NCBI GenBank assembly: GCA_965221845.1
Contig: OZ244919.1
Location: forward strand, 3,844,001 to 3,908,000
Origin: JAJEFO01 sp965221845
GTDB taxonomy: Bacteria; Pseudomonadota; Alphaproteobacteria; Rhodobacterales; Rhodobacteraceae
Direction: 5' to 3'
Length of the DNA stretch: 64,000 nt
The notes under the pieces: model-generated
What the model was told of the DNA's origin: nothing
Databases searched by the model: none
What the model saw: only the letters and a program-made list of their open reading frames with translations
Part shown: piece by piece, positions 8,177 to 18,008 of the stretch
Numbering within the stretch: the first letter of the stretch is position 1
How the letters are laid out: each line of letters starts with the position of its first letter
Translations under genes and position numbers: made by a program

Positions 8177-11100
8177 TCAGTGACCTATCCGTTCGCTGAC
8201 ACGGTCCTGATTGTCCCACATTCGGGCGTCCTGGTCATAGCTGGCGGCGATCTGTTCCAGCATTCTCGCGACGAAGGGGCATTCGAAAGCCACTTCCCGG
8301 GCCCAGCTACGATACTGTTCGGCCAGTTCCCGTTCCTGGGATCCGCCCTCGCCGCGCCAGGTCGGCCCGCGGGCGTTCCGGATGCCGACGAGCATTCCCG
8401 TCGCAATGTCCTGCGATCCGATGGCGTCGACAGCCTCGCGCACCGGCTCGCAGGGCCAGATGTCGTCAGCGCCTCGCGGACAGCGGGAAAGCAGCTGACC
8501 GATCTTCTGGTCGCCGATTTCAGCACGGCCGTACTCACGGGCAAGCGCGCGCGCCTGCTCCAGCCAGTCCGTCAGTTCCCTGAATTCAATGCTGCCGTCA
8601 GGTCCGGTTCCGGGAATTCGGCTGGCGCCGGTGAGAAGCGCATGCGCGGCGCTCGCGACCGCTTCCCGGTTGTCAGGCTGCACCTGCCATTCGGCCGGGT
8701 CCACTCCACCGTCGTTTCGCCGAAAGGAATGAGCGAGAGCCTGCATGAACAGTGCAGGCGTCTCCGCAAGCTTTGCCTCCAGGTTCCGGATTCCGTGATC
8801 GGAACGGTCGAGCGCCTTGATGTGCAGGAATTCGAGCCGCGCGAGATCATCCCGTGTCGTGTCCCCCCGCTGCTCAAGCGTATCGAGCGCCTTCGCTACG
8901 TAGTGGCCGTCAATCCTGTAGTCGGCCGGAGGTTCGGCACCATTGGTCGCAACCTCGGTCAGGAGGCGTATCAGTAGGGGGGATTCCATGAGCTGCCAAT
9001 CCATGTGGGCGGCGTGGAACGCGGCGCGCGGCCGATCAACCTTGAGCAGTTCGTCCACGATAGTCGCCGTCTCGGAAGCGTCATGGCGCCTCCAGCAGGG
9101 AACAACCTCCGTCCAGTAGCACCGCTTCAAACGCTCCGGCAACCGGTCGACGTGCTGCCAGGTTCCGCCGTCGAAAGGCGCGCAGCGCAGGAGCCTCACG
9201 CACGCATCCTCGTCGACCTCAAGACGAACGAGCAGTTCCGAGAGGACGGCGTCACGCACCGGCATTTCGAGCCTGGCCAGGAATCCGGAAACGCACTGCT
9301 CCAGCCTCTCCCGCAGTTCGTTAGCCTCTTCAGGCATGATCTCCTGAACGAAGTCCGCGGCCTCTCGAACACCGGCACGGATTCCGGCCATGTGCCACCC
9401 CACCACACTCGATGCGTTGCCGGATCGGCAGAGATCCATGATTCCGTCCGTCCCCCTCTTCGCCCAGACCTCCAGAAGCGCGCCATGTCTCTGGCTGGCA
9501 ATGCGCTTCTCTCTCTTGTCATAGTCCAGATCTTCGTCCTCAAGCTCGTCGGCCGATTCATCGACCCAGTGGCTCAGGAAGAGCCACTGGTGACGCGTCA
9601 CGGGGTCCCGGGACTCAAGCAGCGCACAAGCCTGGCGGGCATGGTTCCTGTCCGCGTCTTCTAGATCGAGGTGCCGGCCGCGTCGGGTCAGGACGCAGCG
9701 CCGTATCCGCTCGCGCAGCACCGCCTTTTGGTCGTCAGTAGGTTCCCTGCCGTTCCAGTCGGAAACAAGATCCCACACCTGAATGCGATGGTTCGGCTCC
9801 AGCGCTTCGAGACGCTCGACGAGATCGCCGAGCGTGCGCACGTCGTGCGACGGCCACTCAAGCACAAGTCTGATCGCATGAAGCCGACCCTCCCGCGCCT
9901 CGCCGATCGTGGTGACCTCTCCCGCGTCATGGGCGTCGGTTCGCCATCGAGGCCTGTTGCTGCAATCACCATAGGCCGGGCCCGGGCCAAGCTGTTCGAG
10001 GCAGACCTGCCACCCCACTTCCGGAAACCTCCCCACAAGAAACTCCAGCGCCCGTTTGCGCTCGCCCAGCGAAGCGGCGGTCTGCGGCATCCAAGACCGG
10101 AAGATCGCACTGAGCGTGCCCAAAGGTTTGTTGGCCCAGTTGTCGTCTATCTTCCACGCGCACATCTTGGCGAGTATGGACGTCACGGGCACCAGCCGTT
10201 CCGGCTCCCAGGCGAGCAGTTCGAGCGCCCAGAGCATGCCGGAACGCGGGCAGTCGCCAAAGATTCCCGTGTCCGCCGGCGCGAAGAGCGCCGCGACTTG
10301 CGGGTCCTCGCTGTTCAGGTCAGCCTCGACGATGGCGAGGAACGTGTCCGGCGCCGCCTCGGCGTACTGCGGCAGATCGTTCTTCTGCGACAGCCACATC
10401 GACGCAGTGGAGGCGGCAAGCAGGCTGTGGACGACGCCACGGACACCTGCCTTAAGGTCAATCCCCAGACGGTCGCCGACGAGTGCGTTGCCGTGCACCG
10501 CCAAAAGCACGAGCGTGTCGCACAGGCCTTGGCGCAAGGCCGAGGAATGGTCTCGACTCTTGCCATAGAGTTCGGCCGCCCACCGCTTGTCCTCCGGCAG
10601 TTCCAAGGCCGGATCCTCCTCCGAAAGGACAACTTCGGCAGCGAACAGGAAGTCCTCAAGATCTTGCTTCGTGAGAATAGGATGGGCGGCGTAGAGCGCA
10701 TCGATCTTGGAGACGACGCCACGAAAGTGATCGATCGACCAGACGGGCGGTTCCTCCAATGTCTGCAGCCGCGCGACCGTTCGTTCGGTATCTTCATCGA
10801 GTTCTTTGGTCAGGCAGTGGAGAATTTGCTTGTCGGCTTCGGCGCTCGAATCCCACGCGCCAGCGAGCATGAACGGAATCATTGACCGCGCAGCTTTTTC
10901 GTCATTGGCCCAGTCCGGTGTCTTCACGCCTTCAACCTGCGCGAGCCGCCGCCGCAGGACAGTTGGCGAGCGCACGGATTCGCGCGCGAGCTGGGCTATC
11001 CGGGCGTCGTCAAGCCCGGTGTCTCGCAGGGCTTCGCGGAAGGGTTCATGGCCCAGCAGGCCGAGTGCTATGCTCGCGTTTCCGGTGACCGAATTGCGGC

Positions 11101-11634
11101 CGCGCACGATGATCGTGTGTGTCTTCCTGTGAAGACCTGCCAAGGCTTTCTCCACGCCCGGCGAAGCGACTATGGCAACGAAGTTCGAAGAGATCCCGGC
11201 TATGGTTCTGAACGCCGCAAGTGACCGGATGACGACTGCGCGTTCATGTGCACCGGAGCACGACTCTCCGACTCGTCCCATTGCGCAATTCAGAAATGCC
11301 AAGGCTTCCAGAATCGAGTCTGCAGTGACAACGAATGGTTCTGCCGGAGGCGCATTCAGCCATTTCTCGAGTTGCTCCCGGTGCCGTTCCGCGGCCGGAG
11401 TGAACAGCTTCTCCGGCAGTTCCGGTTCGGTCACATTCGCCCATTCCTGCCAGATTTGGTACAGCGTGGCGACGTCCTGGGCGGGCGAGCCCAGAAATTC
11501 CCGCATCCGGGTCTGAGCCGGGACGGACTGTTCCAGCCATTGCTCCAGGTCGCTGGCATCGAATGCCCGCACGTCCTTCCACTCGTCCCGCGCAGTCTTT
11601 TCGCTGGCCCAGTCGCCCTTGCCCTGCCAGTTCC
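8177..11634 (-). pseudogene. C-terminal part of large HTH/nuclease-like candidate defence protein
   Basis: The larger part of one gene cut by IS630 at the TA of 11635-11636. Joining 13570-12924 to 11636-8177 through one copy of the TA gives 1369 codons (1368 residues and stop) with no frameshift. The joined sequence runs smoothly (F-V-F-V-T-P, then R-N-W-Q-G-K-G-D-W), and K-D-V-R-A-F-D-A-S-D-L-E-Q-W-L-E follows. I recall this style from large uncharacterised bacterial proteins. The remaining roughly 1100 residues are mainly helical with many W and R. They may be a decayed STAND-like module, but I see no Walker A motif. A GTG at 11572 could still start a 1131-residue product. Confidence 0.7.
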
Positions 11635-11636
11635 TA

Positions 11637-12921
11637 GTATCCCAGCCTCATTGAATTGCCGGGTATAGGGACTTCAGCCTGATCCGGGCGTCCTCGGTCC
11701 TGAACCGCCAGTCGACGGGTTGCGCCGAGCCGTTGCGGTGCCGCTGCCATGCGGCGACCTCGCGCACCATCGTCCCCCGGTCCGGGATCCGGCGGTCGAG
11801 GCACTGCCGGGAGAGGACGTTGATCTCGATCTCGGCCATGTTGAGCCAGGAGCCGTGCTTCGGCGTATGGTGGACCTCGAAACGGTCGGCAAGGCGCGAC
11901 GCCTCCGCCGGCTCGAAGGCCTCGTAGAGCGTCGACAGCCTGTGGGTGTTGAGGTTGTCCATCACGAGCACGATCCTCCTGCCGGGGAAGTGGACGTCGG
12001 CGAGGTCCTTCAGCACCCCGGCGAAGTCCCGCTTCGTGCGGCGGTCGGTGACCTCCACATGGCGCCAGGCGTCCAGTGGGGCGTAGACCATGAACAGGTT
12101 GGCCGTTCCGTTGCGCTCGTACTCGAAGTCGTATGCCGCCGGCCGCCCGGGGCGGGTCGGCAGCGGCGTCCGCGTCTCCTTCGTCTGCTGCTTCGACGTC
12201 TCGTCGAGGCATACCAGGACGGTGTCGTCGTCGAAGTCGCGGGCGTAGGTCTTCAGCACGTCCTCCATGGCGGCGACGAATTCGGCGTTCGCCTTCGGCG
12301 GGATGCACCAGCATTCCTTAAGCCAGGGCTTGATGCCGTTTTTTCTGGCGCCTGCCGGACCGTCTCCCGGCCGATGCCGTCGACGACCTCCAGCTCCACC
12401 AGCCGGTCGGCCAGCAGCTTCAGGGTCCATCGCGCCTGCCCCTCGGGAGGCTCCGAGCAGGCCAGCATCGCCAGCGTCGCCTGGCCCTCCCCGTCGAGCC
12501 GGGGCCTCCTGCGGTTCTCCTGGACCTTGCGGTCAAGGGCCGCGTCAAGGCCCTCCATGACGCACTGCCTGCGCGTCCGCTCCGCCGTCGCCACGCTGAC
12601 CTCAAGCGCGTCCGCGATCCGCGCGTCGGTCCAGCCGCCGTTCGGACGGCCCTCGTCGGCCAGCAGCAGGACATGCGCCCGCCTGCGCCGTTCCTTCGAA
12701 CCCCCGCCGCCGTCGACGATGTCCTTCAGCCGCGTGCGCTCGTGCGCCTCGAGCCGCACCCTGTAGATCTTCCTGCCTGCCTGTTCCATCCCTGTTCCGC
12801 CCCTGATATGCCCCCTGACGCCACCCAGGGTGGCCGGAAGGTCTGTTGTCCAATGTTGCGGTCGGGAGCGTAACCCGTCCCGGGCAGGGATGGAACCGGC
12901 AATTCAATGAGGCTGGGATAC
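11637..12921 (-). mobile_element. IS630-family insertion sequence
   Basis: A 1285 bp element with perfect 26 bp terminal inverted repeats (11637-11662 and 12896-12921, beginning GTATCCCAGCCTCATTG) flanked on both sides by TA (11635-11636 and 12922-12923), the IS630 target duplication within CTAG-like context. It interrupts the large HTH gene in the same orientation as that gene. Perfect repeats and an unmodified target duplication suggest recent insertion. Confidence 0.93.
11648..12789 (-). CDS. IS630 transposase, two overlapping frames
   Basis: The first frame (12789-12253) encodes the helix-turn-helix half: H-V-L-L-L-A-D-E-G, then W-T-D-A-R-I-A-D-A-L and W-T-L-K-L-L-A-D-R-L-V-E-L. The second frame (stop at 11648) encodes the DDE catalytic half: V-L-V-C-L-D-E-T-S with the first Asp, V-L-V-M-D-N-L-N-T-H with the second, and S-W-L-N-M-A-E-I-E with the Glu. 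The frames join at six consecutive A on the coding strand (12339-12344), where a -1 slip would fuse them near K-N-G-I-K-P-W-L-K. This may be programmed frameshifting, as in several IS families, or a simple inactivating indel. Confidence 0.85.
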
Positions 12922-12923
12922 TA

Positions 12924-13570
12924 GGGGTCACGAACACGAACGTCATCGACTTTCTTTTTTCGCCCGGGATTCCGCCGGTACGGGCCCGATAGTCCTTCTC
13001 CGCCTTGTTGTGGGGATTCTTGCCGCATCCGAACTCCCACCCGGACGTGCCGCGGGGTATCCAGGGCGAGGTCGATTCGGAAGTCACCAGGCCGTCCCAG
13101 CCCTTCCGCTGGGAATTGTCGAAAGCCGGAAAGTCGACTGCTGCGAGATTCGCGCCGGTCGAGTGCACAAGCGCGCGCAGCAGAGCCGGGAATTGCGCCC
13201 GGGCATCAAGGCTGTCGGCCCATGCCGCAATTTGAAGGGCCGTGATCTGCAGATACGCAGGCACGTAGGCGCGGATTGCGATGTCGTCCTCCTCGGCACG
13301 TGCCAGGCATTCGTCATGTCGCGCCTGCATGCCAAGAAGGGTTGACGCATCGATCCGGAATGCCTTTTCGATCCGCATCGCCATGTCCGGCGAGAGTGCT
13401 GCCCTGCCGTTCAGGAGATTCGACAGGGCCGGCCGGCCGACGCCGAGCATCTTGGCGGCGTCCTTCACGGAGAGCTTCTCCGGAAGGACCGATTGCCTGA
13501 TGTACGGCCCTGGATGTTCCGGCGTTTCCTTACGATGTGATTTCATGGCCTCTACTGTCCTTCGTTGCAT
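12924..13570 (-). pseudogene. N-terminal part of large HTH/nuclease-like candidate defence protein
   Basis: 216 residues up to the IS630 insertion point. Residues about 20-90 are a HigA-type helix-turn-helix (V-K-D-A-A-K-M-L-G-V-G-R-P-A-L-S, then L-L-N-G-R-A-A-L-S). Residues about 125-215 form a second domain with H-S-T-G, A-V-D-F-P, G-W-D-G (D159), W-E-F-G (E179), a lysine cluster (K184, K189, K192), D-Y, and F-V-F-V-T-P. The D...E...K spacing resembles a PD-(D/E)xK nuclease or related fold, but this is inferred from motif spacing. The start is ATG 13570 with GGAGG 5 bases upstream; ATG 13546 is an alternative. The open frame now runs into the IS and stops at 12602. Confidence 0.7.
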
Positions 13571-14261
13571 CTGACCCTCCGCCCCGGGCGGGAATCGGCG
13601 GCGCTTGCGCTGATCCCTTGAGCTTTCCATGTTTGTGTAGTGTGTTGCGCAATACGAGTCAATATAATTCACTTTCGGACGTCTAGGCCTGTCGCCAGAT
13701 GGCCAGATGCATTGCAATGCCGTCCGACAGAGTCCCCCCTGACAAAAGACCCTGCCGACTTCCTCCATGATTGCTCCGTTCAATATCGTGGGACAAAAAC
13801 GGGACCGCCGTCACGCGAACCGGCGCACAAGCCGCGTACCTCAATTGAGGCAATGGCGGTGCCTGCGCATGACACGAACGTTCTGTCCGATCTGTTCGGA
13901 CCGGATCCGATGCAGCGGTCACTTCGCTGCTCCCACTTCACAGGACATAAGACCGCCACGCTACCGAGGTCGGCGAAGCGTGATCTCGGCTCGGGGTCGA
14001 CATCATGCCGCCGGGAAGTCGACGCGCCGGACTGTTGGCGGGACCTTGCCGGACCCTGTCCATCGAATTCGTCGCGTCCGCCCGTTCCGAGGCCGCCGCT
14101 GAACGGCGGGCCAATGACCTTTGAACGAACCAAGAAGCATGGACATCAAAATGCTGGGGTGCACCCTTTTCCGCCGGACGCTTGACAATCCGAGACCCAA
14201 AGGGATGACGGACTCGCGGCTGCCATGAGGTGGACGGCGACCTACAGGGAGAAACGGAAAC
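13571..14261. other. Divergent regulatory region between HTH gene and SIR2 gene
   Basis: 691 bp. The left part carries the candidate promoter and operator of the HTH gene (13634-13662). A short perfect palindrome CATTGCAATG lies near 13709. The middle (13750-14200) has no gene I can support in any frame. The right end has AGGGAG (about 14246) before the TTG/GTG starts of the SIR2 gene. Confidence 0.5.
13634..13662 (-). promoter_or_regulatory. Candidate promoter and autoregulatory operator of the HTH gene
   Basis: On the minus strand: TTGACT (13662-13657), a 17-base spacer, then TACACA (13639-13634). The spacer contains the near-perfect 14-base palindrome GTGTTGCGCAATAC (13642-13655; 6 of 7 pairs) centred on TTGCGCAA. 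A palindrome between -35 and -10 is where an HTH autorepressor would bind; HigA-type proteins are known to autoregulate. Assignment is by inspection. Confidence 0.4.
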
Positions 14262-15203
14262 TTGGTGAAAAAAATTCAGGACATTCTCAAGGCGCATGAT
14301 GAACATCTCACTCTCATTGTCGGAAACGGAATAAACCTCTTCAACGATGACGCGGGGAACGAATCCTGGAAGGAAATTCTCGTACGGATCGGCAGGAACC
14401 TCGGGTTCCCGGTTTCAAGGCAAGAGTCGGGCAAAGGGTCGTTGGCTGAATTCAGCGACCTGCTGCAACTTCATTCTGATGATACCGACTATGATGATGA
14501 TGATCGCAATATGTCGGTGCAGAGAGCATTTAGCGAGACGATTGAGAATTGGAAACATGGACGGAGTCACGCCGCCATTACGAAATGGGCGAAAAGATAC
14601 GACGCCCCGATTCTGACCACAAATTTCGACACGACCCTCTCTGACGCTTGCGGCGCAAAGCTGGAACATGCGAAGAAAGGCCCAGAAGGTGCGCCGTTCT
14701 CTCGCTTATATCCATGGAGCTCCCGATACGAAGTCCCGGGCCGGCCAATTGACAAGCCTCGGAACAGTTTCGCGATCTGGCACATCAACGGGATGTCAGA
14801 GTGCCTCAGCAGCGTTCGGCTTGGACTTTCACACTACATGGGCTCGGTTCAGCAGGCCCGGACTTGGATGCATCGCGGCGACGACCGGCTGTTTGCCAAT
14901 GAGCATGCGATCGATCGCTGGAAGGGGTGTAACACATGGCTTGACGCCTTCTTCGCGAACGATCTCCTGATTTTTGGGCTCGGGCTGAGCAGGGACGAGG
15001 TGTTCCTGCGATGGCTGTTGATCGAGAGGGCCAGGTACTTCCGAAAGTTCGGAAGCCGGGATCGCAAGGCATGGTACGTCTTGGCGAAGGGAGAGGAAAG
15101 GGAAGATCGGGACAGGGACTTTTTTCTGAAACACGTCGGCGTGCAGGTTGTGGGTGTGAAGAGCTTTGGTGCAATTTACTCGTGCCAGACTTGGAGCGCC
15201 TGA
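14262..15203 (+). CDS. SIR2-like (SIR2_2) domain protein
   Basis: 313 residues from TTG 14262 (GTG 14265 is equally possible). It has the NAD-binding SIR2 fold marks: L-I-V-G-N-G-I-N-L-F (residues 18-27), P-I-L-T-T-N-F-D (116-123), W-H-I-N-G (173-177) with the putative catalytic His, and a C-terminal F-G-L-G-L-S-R-D-E. SIR2 domains of this kind occur in many anti-phage systems, where they destroy NAD+ on infection. A-T content is higher than in neighbours (for example a GATGATGATGATCG run near 14495), suggesting transfer. Divergent from the interrupted HTH gene. No TIR or Argonaute partner is present, so Thoeris or pAgo assignment is not supported. Confidence 0.8.
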   Translation: MVKKIQDILKAHDEHLTLIVGNGINLFNDDAGNESWKEILVRIGRNLGFPVSRQESGKGSLAEFSDLLQLHSDDTDYDDDDRNMSVQRAFSETIENWKHGRSHAAITKWAKRYDAPILTTNFDTTLSDACGAKLEHAKKGPEGAPFSRLYPWSSRYEVPGRPIDKPRNSFAIWHINGMSECLSSVRLGLSHYMGSVQQARTWMHRGDDRLFANEHAIDRWKGCNTWLDAFFANDLLIFGLGLSRDEVFLRWLLIERARYFRKFGSRDRKAWYVLAKGEEREDRDRDFFLKHVGVQVVGVKSFGAIYSCQTWSA

Positions 15204-15399
15204 GCATCTTGAGGCGGTGCGAACGAAATGAAGAGCCTGTCCGATCGTCGTTGCGGACGACAGCGAATTCCGGGAAGGATCGCAGCCGCAGAAACCGGGC
15301 TTCGGGGAGGGAACTGGCGTTGCCAGGAAAGTCGAACGAACAGGCACTGACCGGTCCTGGATGCGGGCCGGACGTTGTGGCCGCAGGAAAGAGAATCCG

Positions 15400-15741
15400 A
15401 TGGCAAGACGCACAGGACTTGCGACGATCATCACGGCGGCGGCACTTCTGACTGCCTGCGCGAAACGACCGGAGAGCATCCCGGCCGCAAAGACCGAGAC
15501 CGAAGCATATGAGCGTGCCTCCTGCGATTCCCTTCGCGTAAGGCGCGCAGAGGTCGAAGCCGACCTGGACGCCCTGGCCGCAGCGCAGAGAGGGGCGGCG
15601 AACGCCGACGTCGTCGGAGTCTTTCTTCTGGCGCTTCCGATATCCTCGATGGCTGGGAACGACAGGGAAGCTCAGGTTGCCCTCGCCAAGGGGCACCTGG
15701 ACGCAATCAAGATCGTTCAGGCGCGCAAGGGCTGCAGTTGA
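15400..15741 (+). CDS. Small outer-membrane-type lipoprotein
   Basis: 113 residues. The N-terminus has a signal peptide with lipobox L-L-T-A-C, so the mature protein would start at that cysteine. The mature part has a C-D-S-L-R...E-V-E-A-D-L helix, an A-A-N-A-D-V-V-G-V-F-L segment and ends A-R-K-G-C. I recall similar small lipoproteins in Rhodobacterales with no known function. The start ATG 15400 is chosen because it gives a complete signal peptide. Confidence 0.7.
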   Translation: MARRTGLATIITAAALLTACAKRPESIPAAKTETEAYERASCDSLRVRRAEVEADLDALAAAQRGAANADVVGVFLLALPISSMAGNDREAQVALAKGHLDAIKIVQARKGCS

Positions 15742-15789
15742 GGCTTCGCGAGGACCGGGCGCACGAGACCAACCGAACCCGGGAAGTCG

Positions 15790-15969
15790 ATCATCAGGAA
15801 GCCGGCACTGGCGGTCGCCGCATCAACAGTCCTGCTGACGGCCTGCTACCAGCCCACGACACTGCAAGGCAAGATCCGAGGCACCAACCGACCGGCGGCA
15901 GTCCTGTTCGAGCACCAGCAGTTCCCGCACGCGCACATGCTGACGGCCACAATCGACGACGAAACGTTT
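15790..15969 (+). pseudogene. Small lipoprotein, N-terminal fragment cut by IS1634
   Basis: The frame encodes I-I-R-K-P-A-L-A-V-A-A, then V-L-L-T-A-C-Y-Q, a signal peptide with lipobox, followed by about 40 residues before the IS1634 element. No ATG, GTG or TTG exists between the upstream in-frame stop and the signal peptide. ATC at 15790, with GGGAAG upstream, sits where a start is expected, so the start may have mutated or be non-canonical. The rest of the protein continues after the element in the same frame. Confidence 0.6.
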
Positions 15970-15970
15970 C
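15870..15970 (+). repeat. Long direct repeat (IS1634 target duplication), left copy
   Basis: 101 bp identical to 18005-18105. After allowing for bases shared with the element ends, the true duplication is about 96 bp (15874-15969). Confidence 0.93.
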
Positions 15971-18008
15971 TTGACTTCAGACATTTGCGCCCGGTCGTGA
16001 TCTGCAGACCCCTATATCGCTGGCGTTTGCGGTGGTTCCTTCCGCAAACCGGAATGTAGTGCCCTTTGGCAATATTTTCCCTGCGGTTCCCGGAGATCCG
16101 CTGTAGATCCTCCGGATCGTGTTCGTTCGCGGGAAACCCCTCGGTGAGAACCGTACCAAGGTGCAGATCGTCACCTCCATCCGCGATGGCGCCAGGGTCC
16201 GCCAGCGGGTTGTCCGCCATGTCGGCACCGCCACCTCGGAGGCCCAGCTCGACCAGCTGATGTCCCTGGGGCGCCTGATCATCGAGGAGATCACCGCGGA
16301 GGAGAGCCGACAGCCGGCGCTGTTCTCGCCCAGGCAGTTCCACGATCTTCTCGATCAGGTGCCGGCCGCGCGGACGGCCGGGACCGGTCCCGATCCGTTT
16401 GGCGTGGATCTCGCGGACTGTCGCGAAGACCACCGTGCGGGCATCGGGGTGCGCCAGGCCTTTGGCGCGGTCTACGACCGTCTCGGGTGGGAGGGCCTGT
16501 TTGGCTCCCGACGCGGGAGTGCCAGCCGGATGATCCGGGAAATGATCCTGGCGCGGGTCGCGCGGCCGCAGTCCAAGCGGGCGATGGTGGCCCGACTGCG
16601 GCAGGAGGGGGTGCTGGCGCTGAACCTGGACTCGGTCTATCGCAGCATGGACGCGATCACCGACGCGCGGGTGGACGCCATATGCGCCCTTTCACGGGAG
16701 CGGGCGCGGACCCTGTTGCCCGATCCCATCACGGTGGTGTTCTACGCCATCACGGTGGTGTTCTACGACACCACGACGCCCTACTTTGAGAGTGAGCGGG
16801 AGAACGGCCTCCGTTTCAAGGGATACAGCAAGGACGGCAAGCCGCATCGGGTCCAGGTGGTGCTGGCGCTTCTGATCACGCCGGAGGGGCTCCCGGTCGG
16901 CTATGGGCTGTTTCCCGGAAACTTCTATGAGGGCCACACGCTGGTCAAGGCCCTGGCGGCGCTGGAGCGGCGCCATCCGGAGACCCGGTTCACGCTGGTC
17001 GCGGACGCCGGCATGCTCAGCCGCGCCAACCGGCAGGCGCTGCGGGACCGGGGCACCCCGTATATCCTGGGCGCCCGGCTGAAAGCCTGTCCGAAGGCGC
17101 TCAGGGCGCGGATCCTTGACGTGGCCGCCTACGCGGCGTGGGGACGGTCGGAGTACGCGGACTCGGTGGCCGCCATCCGGGATCTGCCCCTGGAGGACGG
17201 GGGCCGTCTGGTGGTCACCCACTCGCCGCGCCGGGCCCGCAAGGACGCGCGGGACCGCGCCCGCCGGCTCGAGAAACTGCGCAGGAAACTCGACAGGGGC
17301 GCCACCCCGGCCGCGCTCAGCGCGTCGGCCACCGCCCGCTTCCTGGACTTTCCCGAGGGACGCGTCACCATCAACGAGGACAGGATCGCCGCAGCCGCCT
17401 CCTGGGATGGATTGCGCGGCATTGTCGCGTGGGGCTGTGACGCGGAGGATCCACGGGACCTTATAGGCCAATACCGGCGACTGGCGGAGATCGAGGCCTG
17501 CTTTCGCACCAACAAGCACGACCTGCGCATCCGGCCGGTGTTTCACTGGCAGGATCGGCGCATCCGGGCGCACATCGCGATCTGCTACATGGCCTTCTGC
17601 TGCGTGCGGCATCTCCGCTACCGTCTGGCGGCCCGCGGCGTTCCGTTGAGCCCGGCGCGCATCCAGGACGCGCTCAACGCACTGCAGGTCAGCCTTCTCC
17701 ACGAAACCAACGGCACGCGCAGGTTCGGACTGCCCAGTCGCGCCACCCAGGACGCGCAGACCATCTACCGCACGCTGGGCCTGACATGGAACACCGCACC
17801 CTTTCTGTACACACCGCCCCGGAAACCGCATCGCACATCACGCAGGACACAGGGAAAGACCAAACCCTGACGCACCGCAACCCGCCGAGCCGGTTCGGCG
17901 ACCATCCACCGGCGACCAAAGCCCGCCAGGGGCCGAATGTAGTGCCCTTTCAGAAACTGGAAATCAAATGGAATCAGAATCTTGCGCCAGAATATGTCTG
18001 AACTCAAG
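15970..18008 (+). mobile_element. IS1634-family insertion sequence
   Basis: About 2.04 kb. The ends are imperfect inverted repeats, CTTGACTTCAGACAT at 15970 and, reversed, CTTGAGTTCAGACAT from 18008. The 16-base direct repeat GAATGTAGTGCCCTTT occurs inside both ends (16052-16067 and 17935-17950). It is flanked by an exact repeat of roughly 100 bp. IS1634 of Mycoplasma mycoides and IS1549 of Mycobacterium smegmatis are known to create long, variable direct repeats on insertion, so this fits the family. Confidence 0.88.
16119..17870 (+). CDS. IS1634-family transposase
   Basis: 583 residues from GTG 16119. The DDE residues visible are D in V-V-F-Y-D-T-T-T, D in L-V-A-D-A-G-M-L-S, and E in E-I-E-A-C-F-R-T-N-K followed by R-I-R-P-V. 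Between the second Asp and the Glu lies the long beta-rich insertion typical of the family (residues about 330-440). An exact 21 bp tandem duplication (16726-16746 and 16747-16767) repeats I-T-V-V-F-Y directly before the first catalytic Asp; it keeps the frame but may disturb the active site. Confidence 0.9.
   Translation: MFVRGKPLGENRTKVQIVTSIRDGARVRQRVVRHVGTATSEAQLDQLMSLGRLIIEEITAEESRQPALFSPRQFHDLLDQVPAARTAGTGPDPFGVDLADCREDHRAGIGVRQAFGAVYDRLGWEGLFGSRRGSASRMIREMILARVARPQSKRAMVARLRQEGVLALNLDSVYRSMDAITDARVDAICALSRERARTLLPDPITVVFYAITVVFYDTTTPYFESERENGLRFKGYSKDGKPHRVQVVLALLITPEGLPVGYGLFPGNFYEGHTLVKALAALERRHPETRFTLVADAGMLSRANRQALRDRGTPYILGARLKACPKALRARILDVAAYAAWGRSEYADSVAAIRDLPLEDGGRLVVTHSPRRARKDARDRARRLEKLRRKLDRGATPAALSASATARFLDFPEGRVTINEDRIAAAASWDGLRGIVAWGCDAEDPRDLIGQYRRLAEIEACFRTNKHDLRIRPVFHWQDRRIRAHIAICYMAFCCVRHLRYRLAARGVPLSPARIQDALNALQVSLLHETNGTRRFGLPSRATQDAQTIYRTLGLTWNTAPFLYTPPRKPHRTSRRTQGKTKP

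Noticed and set aside
14262..15203. Thoeris (ThsA) or short prokaryotic Argonaute system around the SIR2 gene
   Set aside because: No TIR-domain or Argonaute partner gene is present next to it.
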